A DNA stretch of 64,000 bases from JAAZIN01 sp964441025 (GCA_964441025.1 CAYTXG010000002.1:147111-211110); one strand, 5' to 3'; positions 24,898 through 33,855 are shown, counted from the first letter of the stretch. A program made the numbers and translations. Notes: generated by a model not told the origin, from the sequence alone.

Positions 24898-24991
24898 TTA
24901 TATCACGGGGCCGGTTCTGCTGATATATTTGGGGAAGATTGCAGAATAAGTTTCCCTCATGTTATATCAACGGAACCGTCCCCGTGGTTTA
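24898..24991. repeat. Imperfect inverted repeat pair, REP-like
   Basis: TTATATCACGGGGCCGGTTC at 24898 continues to TGATATA; its near-complement, TATATCAACGGAACCGTCCC, starts at 24964 and reads back as ACCACGGGGACGGTTCCGTTGATATA. The arms are about 29 bases and 32 bases apart. The second arm reaches to within two bases of the next gene's stop, so it could form that operon's terminal hairpin. Confidence 0.7.
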
Positions 24992-24992
24992 T

Positions 24993-26465
24993 CTAGGGCA
25001 GTGGAGTCACCGGTTCGTAATCGTCAAAGAATGTGTGCAGCCCGATTTCGCTGAGCTCCAGGGGCGGCCGGTCGTCTGCAATGGGCTTGAAGGCCGGAAG
25101 TCTGTCTCCGTGCTCCATGGCCCTGGCCAGGCATTCGGCGGCCCAGTCATAGTGGGGCTCATAGTAGACGCGCCGGGGGATGGCGCAGCGGATCAGCTCG
25201 TAAGGGGCCTTGGTGCGCTTGCTGGTGTCCAGGGGGTTTTCCGGGTCAATACGGCCCCGCTGCAGCGAATCCATGGCGGTGCTGGCGAAACCGCCCTCAA
25301 TGTAAGCCTGGGCGGAAAGGCATGTCGCCGGCCCCTGGGTATGATCCAGGTGGGGCAGGCATTTTCCGGCATTGATATAAATGGCGTAACTTGAGGCGGG
25401 CTCAAGGATGTGCACTCCCCGCTTTTTGCATGCATTGCCGAAGTACTCCACCTGGCGCTGCCGATCCTGCAGATAGTAATCGTTCACCCCTTCCATCAGC
25501 CCGACGGCCAGGGCCTCCAGGTCGCGGCCGGCCATACCCCCGTAGGTGAGGTAGCCGTCGGTGCGGATAACCTTGGGCTGCATGCGCTGCCAGAGCTTCC
25601 TGTCACGAAGAGCCGAAAAGCCGCCCATATTGACCATGCCCGTTTTCTTGGAACTCATATGGCAGCAGTCGGCGTAAGAGAGCATTTCGCGCACTATTTC
25701 CAGGCAGCTCTTATCCTCGTATCCGGGCTCATGGTTCTTGATGATCCAGGCGTTTTCCGAGATGCGGGCTATATCCAGGCAGAGCAGGGTGCCCCTCTGA
25801 TCATATTTGTCGATGATGCGCCGTGTTTCCTTGATGTCGGCCATGGATACACCCATCCCGCCGTTAAGGTTGTTGGGCACCACCAGATCCACCAGGGGGA
25901 TATTCGCCGCATGTTCCTGGAAATAGCTCTCCAGGGTCTGCGTATCGATACCGCCCTTGAACCAGCTGGTCGTGTCGTGGGGATCAAAATAGGTGGTATC
26001 GACAAAATCCACCGGCTCCGCGCCGCGCATAAAGGTCCAGGCGCTGGTGGTGGTAAAATGCGTGTTTGAGGGAACCTTGTCCCCGGGGCCGACCAGGCAT
26101 TCATACAGGGGGCCCTCTGCGCTGCGCCCCTGGTGTGCTGGCAGGACATAGGGCATCCCGGTGAAATCTTGAATCACTTCCTCAAGATACTCGTAGCTGC
26201 GGCAATAGAAGTAGCTCTCGTCCCCCTCCATCATGGCGGACCATTGCCGGTCGCTCATGGCGCCGGTGCCGGAATCTGTGACCATATTGATGAAAACATA
26301 CTTGGCCGGCAGGAGGCGCCCCGAGTAACCGTATTGTTTCATAATCTCCTTGCGCTTTTCACGGTTCGTGGGAATAGTGTATTCAACTACCTTGATCCGG
26401 TAGGGCGGCGCCAGGTGAAAAGGCAGGTCTGTTTTATTCATCATCTCATCGTTGCTGATACGCAT
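24993..26465 (-). CDS. Tryptophanase/tyrosine phenol-lyase family beta-eliminating lyase, copy 1
   Basis: A 490-residue PLP enzyme of the family that splits aromatic amino acids into pyruvate, ammonia and indole or phenol. Seen: NMVTDSGTGAMSDRQW, GDESYF (Tyr of the PLP pocket), PAHQGRSAEG, LCLDIARISENAW (Asp for the pyridine nitrogen), and MSSKKTGMVNMGGF with the Schiff-base Lys as the second K. AIPRRVYYEPHYD has the carboxylate-binding Arg. It ends soon after FFDDYEP, without the C-terminal strand that carries part of the aromatic pocket in tyrosine phenol-lyase. The exact substrate is therefore open. Last gene of the peptide-use operon, 70 bases after copy 2. Confidence 0.85.
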   Translation of the reverse strand: MRISNDEMMNKTDLPFHLAPPYRIKVVEYTIPTNREKRKEIMKQYGYSGRLLPAKYVFINMVTDSGTGAMSDRQWSAMMEGDESYFYCRSYEYLEEVIQDFTGMPYVLPAHQGRSAEGPLYECLVGPGDKVPSNTHFTTTSAWTFMRGAEPVDFVDTTYFDPHDTTSWFKGGIDTQTLESYFQEHAANIPLVDLVVPNNLNGGMGVSMADIKETRRIIDKYDQRGTLLCLDIARISENAWIIKNHEPGYEDKSCLEIVREMLSYADCCHMSSKKTGMVNMGGFSALRDRKLWQRMQPKVIRTDGYLTYGGMAGRDLEALAVGLMEGVNDYYLQDRQRQVEYFGNACKKRGVHILEPASSYAIYINAGKCLPHLDHTQGPATCLSAQAYIEGGFASTAMDSLQRGRIDPENPLDTSKRTKAPYELIRCAIPRRVYYEPHYDWAAECLARAMEHGDRLPAFKPIADDRPPLELSEIGLHTFFDDYEPVTPLP

Positions 26466-26535
26466 TTGCTTTTACCTCCCATATAATGTCATGATAAGCT
26501 GTCATCATGCAGCTGCGCTCTGAAAAGGCACGGGA

Positions 26536-28011
26536 TCAGGGATGTTCGAACAGCGGTTCGTACTCGTCAAAGAAGGTATGCATGCCGATATCCCGATCTT
26601 CCAGCGTGGGCCGCAAATTGCCCATATCGCATCTGCGGTATCCGGGCACCTTCTCCCCCCACTCCATGGCCTTATAAAGCGATTCGGCGCACCACTCATA
26701 ATGTGAATCCGTGTATGCCCTGCGCGGAAAGGCGCAGCGGATCAGCTCATAGGGTGCCAGCTGTATTTTCGCCAGGTTGGTGGGATCGTCGGGATCCAGG
26801 TGCCCCCGGTGCAGAGAATCCATGGAGGTAAGCCCCACGCCGCCCTCGATATAGGCCTGGGTCGCCAGAGCGGTCCCCGGGCCTTGCGGCTTGGGGATGT
26901 GCGGCAGGCAGTGCTCCGCCAGGATCCATACCCCCAGCGTACAGGCGGGATTAAAGGTGGCCACGCCGCGCTCCTTGCAGGCGTCGGCAAAGACATCGCA
27001 TTGGCGCTGCTTATCTTCCAGGTAGTAGTCATTGACCCCTTCCATCAGGCCCACGGCCATGGCTTCCAGATCGCGCCCCGCAAGCCCTCCGTACGTCAGA
27101 AAACCGTCGATGCGGATAAGCTTGGGCTGCAACCGCAAGAAATTCCGGTAATCGCGAACGGTAACAAAGCCGCCCATGTTGACCAGGCCGCACTTTTTAG
27201 CGCTCATATGGGATACATCGGCATAGCTCATCATCTCGCGCACAATCTCCAGACATGTCTTGTCGCCGTAGCCGGGCTCATGTTTCTTGATCATCCAGGC
27301 ATTTTCGGAAATTCGCGCAATGTCCAGGGAAAATATGACATCCCGCCGCTTGTGCCGGTCAATGATCTCGCGGCATTTTTTGATATTGGCCATGGATACA
27401 GGCTGCCCCGCGCAGAGGTTGTTCGGCACAACAAGCTCCACAAATCCGATTTTAGCGCCTTCCTCGATAAAGAGCTTCTCCAGCGCATCGGTGTCCATAT
27501 TTCCCTTGAAGTATGAGCCGTCGGCCTCGTCGAAAAACTCCTTGCAGGTCATATCCACCGGTTCGGCTCCGTAGTAGTAGCAGTGGGCCCGGGTGGTGGT
27601 GAAGTGCATATTGGAGGGGACGATATCCCCTTCCTTGACAAAAGCCTCGTACAGGATTGCCTCACCCGAACGGCCCTGGTGGGAGGGCAGGGCGTACTCC
27701 ATGCCCGAGAAATCCTGCAGCACCTTCTTGAGCGGCTCCCAGCTCTTCGAGTTGAAATAGGACTCATCGCCCATCCACATGGCCGCCCACTGGCGGTCGC
27801 TCATGGCCCCGGTGCCGGAATCTGTACACATATTCACATAGATATACTTGGCCGGCAGGTTGCACGCAGAATACTGCGCCTCCGTGATCAGCCTCTTGCG
27901 CTGCTCACGGGTGGTCGGCTCGGTGTACTCCACCACCTTGACCCTGTACGGCGGAACCTTGCTAAATGGAATGTCTGTTGGAGCAAACATTTCCTCATTC
28001 GAGATCCTCAT
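26536..28011 (-). CDS. Tryptophanase/tyrosine phenol-lyase family beta-eliminating lyase, copy 2
   Basis: A 491-residue paralogue of the next gene. Key parts are NMCTDSGTGAMSDRQW, GDESYF, PSHQGRSGEA, FTTTRAHCYYYGAEP, SLDIARISENAWMIKKHEPGYGDK, MSAKKCGLVNMGGF (PLP Lys), TYGGLAGRDLEAMAVGL and AFPRRAYTDSHYE. FTTTR matches tyrosine phenol-lyase at a place where copy 1 reads FTTTS, so the two may prefer different substrates. The C-terminus stops at FFDEYEPLFEHP and lacks the last family strand. The ATG at 28011 has GGAGG ten bases upstream. Confidence 0.85.
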   Translation of the reverse strand: MRISNEEMFAPTDIPFSKVPPYRVKVVEYTEPTTREQRKRLITEAQYSACNLPAKYIYVNMCTDSGTGAMSDRQWAAMWMGDESYFNSKSWEPLKKVLQDFSGMEYALPSHQGRSGEAILYEAFVKEGDIVPSNMHFTTTRAHCYYYGAEPVDMTCKEFFDEADGSYFKGNMDTDALEKLFIEEGAKIGFVELVVPNNLCAGQPVSMANIKKCREIIDRHKRRDVIFSLDIARISENAWMIKKHEPGYGDKTCLEIVREMMSYADVSHMSAKKCGLVNMGGFVTVRDYRNFLRLQPKLIRIDGFLTYGGLAGRDLEAMAVGLMEGVNDYYLEDKQRQCDVFADACKERGVATFNPACTLGVWILAEHCLPHIPKPQGPGTALATQAYIEGGVGLTSMDSLHRGHLDPDDPTNLAKIQLAPYELIRCAFPRRAYTDSHYEWCAESLYKAMEWGEKVPGYRRCDMGNLRPTLEDRDIGMHTFFDEYEPLFEHP

Positions 28012-28183
28012 AACCTGATACCTCCATTTTGATAATGTATTTTACTCACCCGGAATGTAACCCGAATGAAACTCCACTCATGCTGTATACTCCGGGGAAA
28101 CATTTCATCGGGCGGGCTCAGCTGCTCCCGCCATCCCGCTCCGCCCCGGGAAGGGCTCCCTGTCCCGCCCTGCTCATCCGACC
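28012..28183. other. Spacer between the small membrane gene and the lyases
   Basis: About 170 bases. The lyase ribosome site is here. I see no terminator, so read-through from the transporter genes is likely; no convincing promoter was found either. Confidence 0.4.
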
Positions 28184-28357
28184 TTAAATCCAGAGGCGGA
28201 CAAGGCGGTAAAGCCCGATCAGAGCAAGCGCAAAGAGCATGCCGCAGAGACAGACCTTCCCGGCAAAAATAAGAATTTGCCTGATATTGGCCAGCTCGCC
28301 CTTGCTGTATTTTCTTTTCCGCCGCCCCGGCCTTTTATAGAAAACATGTTCGCTCAT
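28184..28357 (-). CDS. Small single-span membrane protein coupled to the transporter operon
   Basis: A 57-residue frame that is easily missed. Its ATG (28357) overlaps the stop of the preceding ATPase gene as ATGA, a strong sign of real translation. The N-terminus is very basic (YKRPGRRKRKYSKG), followed by one hydrophobic segment, about residues 26-50 (IRQILIFAGKVCLCGMLFALALIGL). The short tail is RLVRLWI. No family is recognised. It may be an accessory to the Dpp-like transporter, an inference from position only. Confidence 0.6.
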   Translation of the reverse strand: MSEHVFYKRPGRRKRKYSKGELANIRQILIFAGKVCLCGMLFALALIGLYRLVRLWI

Positions 28358-29307
28358 TTGAAGAGGATGCAGGAGACGGAATGGCCCGCACCCACCTCCA
28401 CCTCCTCAATCTCGCTGCCTGTACATTGGGGCGTACGCCTGGGGCAGCGGGGCGCAAAACGGCAGCCCGGCTCAGGATTGACGGGGCTTGATATCTCGCC
28501 GTGAATCACTTCCCGCTTCTTCCCGCGCAGGGAGATATCCGGGATGGGGATGGCATTGAGCAGAGCCGTGGTATAGGGATGCCTGGGATTGCCGAACAGC
28601 TCCCTTGTCGGCGCCTGCTCTATGCATTTGCCCATGTACATGACGATGATCCGATCTGAAATATGCTTGACCACTGAAAGGTCGTGGGTGATAAACATAT
28701 AGGTAAAGCCCATCTCCTCCTGTAAATCCATGAGCAGGTTGATGATCTGCGCCTGGATGGATACATCCAGCGCCGAGACCGGCTCATCACAGACAATGAA
28801 CTTTGGATTCAGCGACAGCGCCCGGGCAACGCCGATGCGCTGGCGACGGCCGCCGTCGAGCTCATGGGGATACGAGCCGGCCAGGCGCTGGGCCAGGCCC
28901 ACCGTCTCCATCAGGCGGGAGACCTGCTCGTACACCTCTGCTCCCGACCGGTAAACCCGGTTCACCAGCAGCGGCTCGGCGATGATCTCCTGAACCGACA
29001 TTCGCGGGTTCAGACTGGAGAAGGGATCCTGGAAGATCATCTGCATATGGTGCCGCAAACTTTTCAGCCTCTTTTGATCATATCCGTCCGTATCCTCCCC
29101 CTCGAAGAAAATGCGGCCCGATGTGGGCTCCAGCAGCCTTAGCATCACCCGCCCCAGCGTTGATTTGCCGCACCCTGATTCCCCCACCACACCCAGCGTT
29201 GAGCTGCGGGGAATGGCCAGATCAATTCCATCAACAGCATGCAGCAGACCCTCTGTAACCTTGAAATACTTCTTGATATTCCGCGTCTCGATGAGGATGT
29301 CGTTCAT
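28354..29307 (-). CDS. Oligopeptide/dipeptide ABC transporter ATP-binding protein (DppF/OppF type)
   Basis: Cytoplasmic ATPase of a peptide importer, 317 residues. Walker A is GVVGESGCGKSTLGR, the Q-loop MIFQDPFSSLNP, the signature region ELDGGRRQRIGVARAL (D in place of the usual S in LSGGQ), and Walker B FIVCDEPVSALDVS. The C-terminal peptide-transporter extension has CRFAPRCPRRTPQC with its cysteines, likely an iron-sulfur or structural site. It starts at ATG 29307, overlapping the previous stop as ATGA. An in-frame region upstream is a shadow of that gene. Confidence 0.93.
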   Translation of the reverse strand: MNDILIETRNIKKYFKVTEGLLHAVDGIDLAIPRSSTLGVVGESGCGKSTLGRVMLRLLEPTSGRIFFEGEDTDGYDQKRLKSLRHHMQMIFQDPFSSLNPRMSVQEIIAEPLLVNRVYRSGAEVYEQVSRLMETVGLAQRLAGSYPHELDGGRRQRIGVARALSLNPKFIVCDEPVSALDVSIQAQIINLLMDLQEEMGFTYMFITHDLSVVKHISDRIIVMYMGKCIEQAPTRELFGNPRHPYTTALLNAIPIPDISLRGKKREVIHGEISSPVNPEPGCRFAPRCPRRTPQCTGSEIEEVEVGAGHSVSCILFK

Positions 29308-30302
29308 ACATTTATCCCCCCGTTGATATTGGCATAGAGGTGGCAGCTGATCCGGTGGCTGCCCTTCCGCCACCCGGGCGGCGGGGCGCTGCGGCAGATC
29401 TCCATGCACTGGGGGCAGCGCGGCGAAAACTTGCATCCTCGCGGCAGGGCGGTTGGATCGGGCATCAATCCCGGGATGGGCTTCAAGCGGGAGCTCTCCC
29501 TCTTTATATCGGGGATGGAGCCGAACAGTCCCCTGGTATAGGGGTGATGTATTTCGGCGGTAAAAATATCCTCCAGCGATCCGTATTCGATGATTTCGCC
29601 GGCGTACATCACCGCCACCTTGTCGCATGTCTGGGCCACGATTCCCATGTCGTGCGTGATCATGATCGTGGAGGTCCCCAGCGCCTGCTGCAAATCATCC
29701 ATCTTGGAAAGAACCTGCGCCTGAATTGTTACATCCAGGGCGGTGGTGGGCTCATCCGCAATGAGCAGGTCGGGTTCGCAGGCCAGCGCTATGGCGATGA
29801 CCACGCGCTGCTTCATCCCCCCGGAAAACTGGTGGGGATACTCCTTTTTCCGAAAAGCGGGAATGCCCACCATCTCCAGCGTCCGCTCCATCCGCGCCTC
29901 GATCTCCTGGCGGGAGCGCCTGCCGCCGTCATGCAGGATAAGGGCCTCGGTAATCTGATCCCCCACGTTTAGCACGGGGTTGAGCGCAGTCATGGGGTCC
30001 TGAAATACCATTGAAATATTCTCGCCGCGCACCTCCCTCATCTTCCCGGGAGAAAGCGAAAGCAGATCCCTGTTTTTAAAGGTAATGGAGCCGCCCGTTA
30101 TTTTCCCCGTTCGCTCCGGAAGCAGCCTGAGGATCGCCAGGGAAGCCGTTGTCTTTCCAGCTCCGGTCTCGCCGACAAGGCCCAGGGTTTCGCCCTTTTC
30201 CAGATCAAATGAAATGCCGTTTACGGCGTGTACCGTCTCCAGATCCGTTTCATAGATGACTCTCAAATCTCTGATCGACAGGATTGGTCCCTTGATCTCC
30301 AT
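29304..30302 (-). CDS. Oligopeptide/dipeptide ABC transporter ATP-binding protein (DppD/OppD type)
   Basis: Second ATPase of the importer, 332 residues. Walker A is GLVGETGAGKTTASLAILRL, the Q-loop SMVFQDPMTALNP, the signature HQFSGGMKQRVVIAIAL, Walker B LLIADEPTTALDVT. The C-terminus includes GCKFSPRCPQCMEIC, the DppD-type cysteine cluster. It begins seven bases after the permease gene, with GGAGGTGG just before ATG 30302. Confidence 0.94.
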   Translation of the reverse strand: MEIKGPILSIRDLRVIYETDLETVHAVNGISFDLEKGETLGLVGETGAGKTTASLAILRLLPERTGKITGGSITFKNRDLLSLSPGKMREVRGENISMVFQDPMTALNPVLNVGDQITEALILHDGGRRSRQEIEARMERTLEMVGIPAFRKKEYPHQFSGGMKQRVVIAIALACEPDLLIADEPTTALDVTIQAQVLSKMDDLQQALGTSTIMITHDMGIVAQTCDKVAVMYAGEIIEYGSLEDIFTAEIHHPYTRGLFGSIPDIKRESSRLKPIPGLMPDPTALPRGCKFSPRCPQCMEICRSAPPPGWRKGSHRISCHLYANINGGINV

Positions 30303-30309
30303 CCACCTC

Positions 30310-31176
30310 CTAGTCTTTCAATTTCGGATCCAGCGCATCGCGCAGTCCGTCGCCAAAAAGGTTGAAGGACAGCGCAGTGACCATGATGGCGCAGCCGGGA
30401 AAAACCAGCATGTATGAATGATGACGCATGAACTCACGCGCCTCGGAGAGCATGGCGCCCCATTCCGGCCGGGGGGGCTGGACCCCCATTCCCACAAAAG
30501 AGAGCGCCGCCGCCGACAGGATCAGACTGGAGATGCTCATGGTCATATTCACAATAATGGGCCCCACGGCATTGGGCAGGATATACTTGAGAATTATGCG
30601 GGTGTGAGAAGCGCCGTATGAAAGTGCCGCCTCGACGAATTCATTGTCGGCAATGCTCATCACCACAGATCGGACCAGCCGCGCCGAGCCCGGCGTGCTG
30701 GATATAGAGATGGCCAGCAGAAGGTTGATCAGATTCGGCCCAAGAGCCGAAACAATGGCCAGGGCCAGAAGCATGGGCGGAATGGAGGCAAACATATCCA
30801 TAATCCGCATGATCACGATATCCACCTTGCCGCCGAAATAGCCCGCTGCGGCGCCCAGGAGGCTGCCTGCCACAAAGGCAATCAGGCTGGCCAGCAGCCC
30901 CAGCGTCAGCGAAACACGCGAGCCGTGAATGATCCGGGCGAATATATCCCGGCCGTAAGCGTCGGTGCCGAAGAGGTGGCCCGCGCCGGGTTTCTGCAGA
31001 ATGCTTGAACCGTCCTGGGTGACCGCCCGCTCGTAAGGGCAGATGACATCGGCAAATACGGCCGTCACCAACAGCAGGCAGACAAATATAAAGCCAATCA
31101 TCGCCGTGCGATTTTTTTTAAGCCGGCGCCATATCTCTTTGAGCCGGCTGCTCTTCTTCGTCGCTATTCCAGCCAT
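30310..31176 (-). CDS. Peptide ABC transporter permease (DppC/OppC type)
   Basis: Inner-membrane channel subunit, about 288 residues with six hydrophobic segments. The N-terminal half has FLFGTDAYGRDIFARII-like sequence (HLFGTDAYGRDIFARII), typical of DppC, and the EAA-type loop is EAALSYGASHTRIILKYILP. I use the ATG at 31176, which has AAGGGG upstream. An ATG at 31200 would overlap the previous gene by 11 bases and add eight residues. Confidence 0.92.
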   Translation of the reverse strand: MAGIATKKSSRLKEIWRRLKKNRTAMIGFIFVCLLLVTAVFADVICPYERAVTQDGSSILQKPGAGHLFGTDAYGRDIFARIIHGSRVSLTLGLLASLIAFVAGSLLGAAAGYFGGKVDIVIMRIMDMFASIPPMLLALAIVSALGPNLINLLLAISISSTPGSARLVRSVVMSIADNEFVEAALSYGASHTRIILKYILPNAVGPIIVNMTMSISSLILSAAALSFVGMGVQPPRPEWGAMLSEAREFMRHHSYMLVFPGCAIMVTALSFNLFGDGLRDALDPKLKD

Positions 31177-31189
31177 ACCGCCGCCCCTT

Positions 31190-32122
31190 TCACTTGACAT
31201 ACCTGGCTTTGATCCGGGGATCTATGAATGCGTACACCAGGTCGATTAGAAGCATGACCAGGCAGAAGAGCGTTGCAAAAAACAGGGTGCTGGAAAGAAC
31301 GGCAGGCACATCACGCTGCCGGATCGCGCTGATCATGTAATCCCCCAAACCGGGGTACGCGAAGACATTCTCGATGACAATAGTTCCGCCCAGCAGGTAA
31401 CCGAAGACCATCCCCATGGAGGTGATGATGGGCAGCAGGGCATTGCGCAGCGCGTGCCGCCAGATGATCGTCTTCTCCGGCGCCCCCTTGGCCCGGGCGG
31501 TGCGGATATAGTCCATGCGGATGGTTTCCAGCATGGTCGTGCGGGTCATGCGCATGCACGTGGCCAGCCCCGATGTGCTCACGGTAATGGAGGGCAGGAT
31601 GTACCCCTTCCAGGAGGCGATCCCGTACGAAGGCAGCCACCCCAGCTTCAGTGCAAAGGCATAGATTAGAAGCATGCCCAGCCAGAAGGCCGGAATAACG
31701 GCAAAGACCATGGCCACGACAGTGCAGCAGTTGTCAACAACGGAATACTGCTTGACGGCGGAGAGAATGCCCAGGCTGATGCCCAATGTCACGCTGATCA
31801 TAATCGCAAAACTGGCGAGTTTAAGCGTGTTGGGGAAACACCTCATGATCTCGTTGATCACCGGCTTTGAAGTCTGGTAGGACTTGCCGAAATCGAACCT
31901 GGTGACAATCCCCTTGATATAGTTGAAAAAACGGACGGGGAAAGGGAGGTCGTACCCCAGCTCGTGATTTAGCTGGTCCACCGCTTCCTGGGGCGCGTCG
32001 CTGCCCAGAATCTGCCTTCCGGGGTCTCCCGGTGTGAGGGACATAATCGCATACACAATGAACACAACGCCCAGCAGTACCGGAATGGTAACCAAAAGCC
32101 GCTTCCCTACATAGCTGTACAT
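31190..32122 (-). CDS. Peptide ABC transporter permease (DppB/OppB type)
   Basis: Partner permease, 310 residues, six membrane segments. The start MYSYVGKRLLVTIPVLLGV is characteristic and has AAGGAGG six bases upstream of ATG 32122. SLTPGDPGRQILG and the EAA loop YIRTARAKGAPEKTIIWRHA are as expected, with NVFAYPGLGDYMI near the C-terminus. It follows a strong hairpin after the binding-protein gene. Confidence 0.94.
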   Translation of the reverse strand: MYSYVGKRLLVTIPVLLGVVFIVYAIMSLTPGDPGRQILGSDAPQEAVDQLNHELGYDLPFPVRFFNYIKGIVTRFDFGKSYQTSKPVINEIMRCFPNTLKLASFAIMISVTLGISLGILSAVKQYSVVDNCCTVVAMVFAVIPAFWLGMLLIYAFALKLGWLPSYGIASWKGYILPSITVSTSGLATCMRMTRTTMLETIRMDYIRTARAKGAPEKTIIWRHALRNALLPIITSMGMVFGYLLGGTIVIENVFAYPGLGDYMISAIRQRDVPAVLSSTLFFATLFCLVMLLIDLVYAFIDPRIKARYVK

Positions 32123-32152
32123 GACGTCCTCCTTGTGCATCCTATTCCTGGG

Positions 32153-32181
32153 AAGGAGAAGCCGGCAGGCGGCTTCTCCTT
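32153..32181 (-). promoter_or_regulatory. Intercistronic hairpin between binding-protein and permease genes
   Basis: AAGGAGAAGCC and GGCTTCTCCTT pair perfectly over 11 bases with a seven-base loop. There is no T run. Such hairpins commonly protect binding-protein mRNA and lower permease expression. Confidence 0.7.
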
Positions 32182-32225
32182 GAAAGATACCGCTGGTGAA
32201 ACTCAAACAGCTCTGAAACAGGCGC

Positions 32226-33725
32226 TTATTCCGCCAGAGTCAGATCGCTCACATAGAGAACATAGAGCACCCCAAGGCCGTGTATGCCCTTGACCCGATC
32301 ACGGTGCGCACTGATATTCAGTGAATCGTGGATGGGATACATCATCCAGTTGTCCACCATGTACTCGTATGCTTCCTTCATTATTTCATCCCGCCCGGCC
32401 GGGTCTTTCTCGGCATTGGCCCGGGCCACGATTTCAGCAAAAACAGGATCTTTCACCCCGTGCAGCGGGCTGTTCTCATCGGCATGCTTGTTCAGCACAT
32501 CCATAAGGGACATATCAAATTCACCCGACTCCCAGATCAGGATGGGCGCCAGCCCCTTGCGGGCTTTCTGCACCAGGGCCGGTATTTCCAGCTGCTGGAT
32601 GCCGATCTCCAGCCCGATATTCGCAAGGTCCGCCTGGAATATCTGAACCAGCTTGGCGGTGCCGGCATCACAATCAAACTCAATCTTCTGCGAAGTATCA
32701 TAACCCGACTCCTGCAACAGCTGCCTGGCCAGCTCCTGATCATAGCGGTCCGAAATGTCTATCAGCCCGGCATATTTCCCCAGCAATTCGGCGGAATAGA
32801 AATTCCGGGCCACCTCGCCATGGCCGAGGCAGAAGGTCTTGATCACATCTTCAATGTTGATAGCGTGATAAACAGCGCCACGCAGCTTCTTGTTGCTGAG
32901 GAACGGTTCGCCCGTGAACATCATCATCCGCTGGGCGGCTCCCGGCTCCATGAACACTGAGCAACCGTCGGCGGCCTCGATGGTGTCGATCTGGGAAACC
33001 TGGAGGACAGAGATGATATCAATTTCCCCCGTCTCCAGGGCAATGGTCGCCGTGGAGGAATCCATGGGCTGGATAAAGGTGATCTCCTTGATGCCCGGTT
33101 CGCCCAGATGATAGTCGGCAAAAGCCTCCATTTTTATCGAATCGCCGTCCCCCAGTGAAACGAACTTATAGGCTCCGGTGCCCACCGGATGATCGGTGAA
33201 ACCTTCGGGATCTGCTTCGTACGCCGCCTTGCAGACAACAGGTGAAAACAGAACCAGGGTGTCGAGCAGCTTTGCCGAATAGTCCTTTACCACTATCTCC
33301 AGGGTGGAATCATCAACGGCTCTGAAGCTATCGATGGAATCGAGGTTAAAGCCGTTGGCCGACGCCTTGTACGATTCAAGGGAGAAGAGAACATCATCAA
33401 TGCTCATGGTATCGCCGTTATGAAATTTAACACCCTGCTTGATCTTGAAGGTGTAGGTTACATTGTCCTCCCCCACCTCCCAGCTTTCAGCAATGCATGG
33501 CTGCACCTTGAGGTCGGCATCGTACTTTACCAACCGGTCAAAGACCTGCAGCCCCACCATCTTGTCGATGGGCGTTCCATCCAGAGGGTTAAGGCCGGTT
33601 GCGCCATTGTATGTCATGATGGTAATGTGGGAATCTTCCTCACCGGCGCTTTCATTGTTGCTGCACCCTGCAGCGACCCCCAGAGCCAGGGTAACCGCTA
33701 ACAAAACCAGCAGCGCTTTTTTCAT
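32226..33725 (-). CDS. Peptide-binding lipoprotein, family 5 solute-binding protein
   Basis: Extracellular receptor of the importer, 499 residues. The signal MKKALLVLLAVTLALGVAAGC has the lipobox VAAGC (Cys at 21). SWEVGEDNVTYTFKIKQGVKFHNGDTM-type sequence (FKIKQGVKFHNGDTM) is the family 5 signature around residues 90-105, and DHPVGTGAYKFVSLGDG follows. The preferred start is ATG 33725 with GAGGAGG seven bases upstream. Peptide, nickel or other ligands are known in this family; neighbouring peptidase genes favour peptides. Confidence 0.92.
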   Translation of the reverse strand: MKKALLVLLAVTLALGVAAGCSNNESAGEEDSHITIMTYNGATGLNPLDGTPIDKMVGLQVFDRLVKYDADLKVQPCIAESWEVGEDNVTYTFKIKQGVKFHNGDTMSIDDVLFSLESYKASANGFNLDSIDSFRAVDDSTLEIVVKDYSAKLLDTLVLFSPVVCKAAYEADPEGFTDHPVGTGAYKFVSLGDGDSIKMEAFADYHLGEPGIKEITFIQPMDSSTATIALETGEIDIISVLQVSQIDTIEAADGCSVFMEPGAAQRMMMFTGEPFLSNKKLRGAVYHAINIEDVIKTFCLGHGEVARNFYSAELLGKYAGLIDISDRYDQELARQLLQESGYDTSQKIEFDCDAGTAKLVQIFQADLANIGLEIGIQQLEIPALVQKARKGLAPILIWESGEFDMSLMDVLNKHADENSPLHGVKDPVFAEIVARANAEKDPAGRDEIMKEAYEYMVDNWMMYPIHDSLNISAHRDRVKGIHGLGVLYVLYVSDLTLAE

Positions 33726-33815
33726 GTTAATCCTCCTCATCAGCCGTGTTTATAGTATTTTCTCAAACCGTTGACCGCTCTTTCCGGCCCCAACCTAAAC
33801 AGCGATAAACTTGCG

Positions 33816-33837
33816 GGGAACCGGGATCCCGGTTCCC
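33816..33837. promoter_or_regulatory. Perfect 22-base palindrome between amidohydrolase and binding-protein genes
   Basis: GGGAACCGGGATCCCGGTTCCC reads the same on both strands. It can form an 11-pair RNA stem in the operon transcript, 18 bases past the amidohydrolase stop, and may mark an mRNA processing or partial termination point. Confidence 0.65.
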
Positions 33838-33855
33838 TGAATTGCCCGACAACCG

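Noticed and set aside
24993..28011. Assigning tnaA or tpl gene names
   Set aside because: The active-site Lys region reads VNMGGF, closer to tyrosine phenol-lyase, but aromatic-pocket residues differ and the C-terminal strand is missing, so a specific name is not justified.
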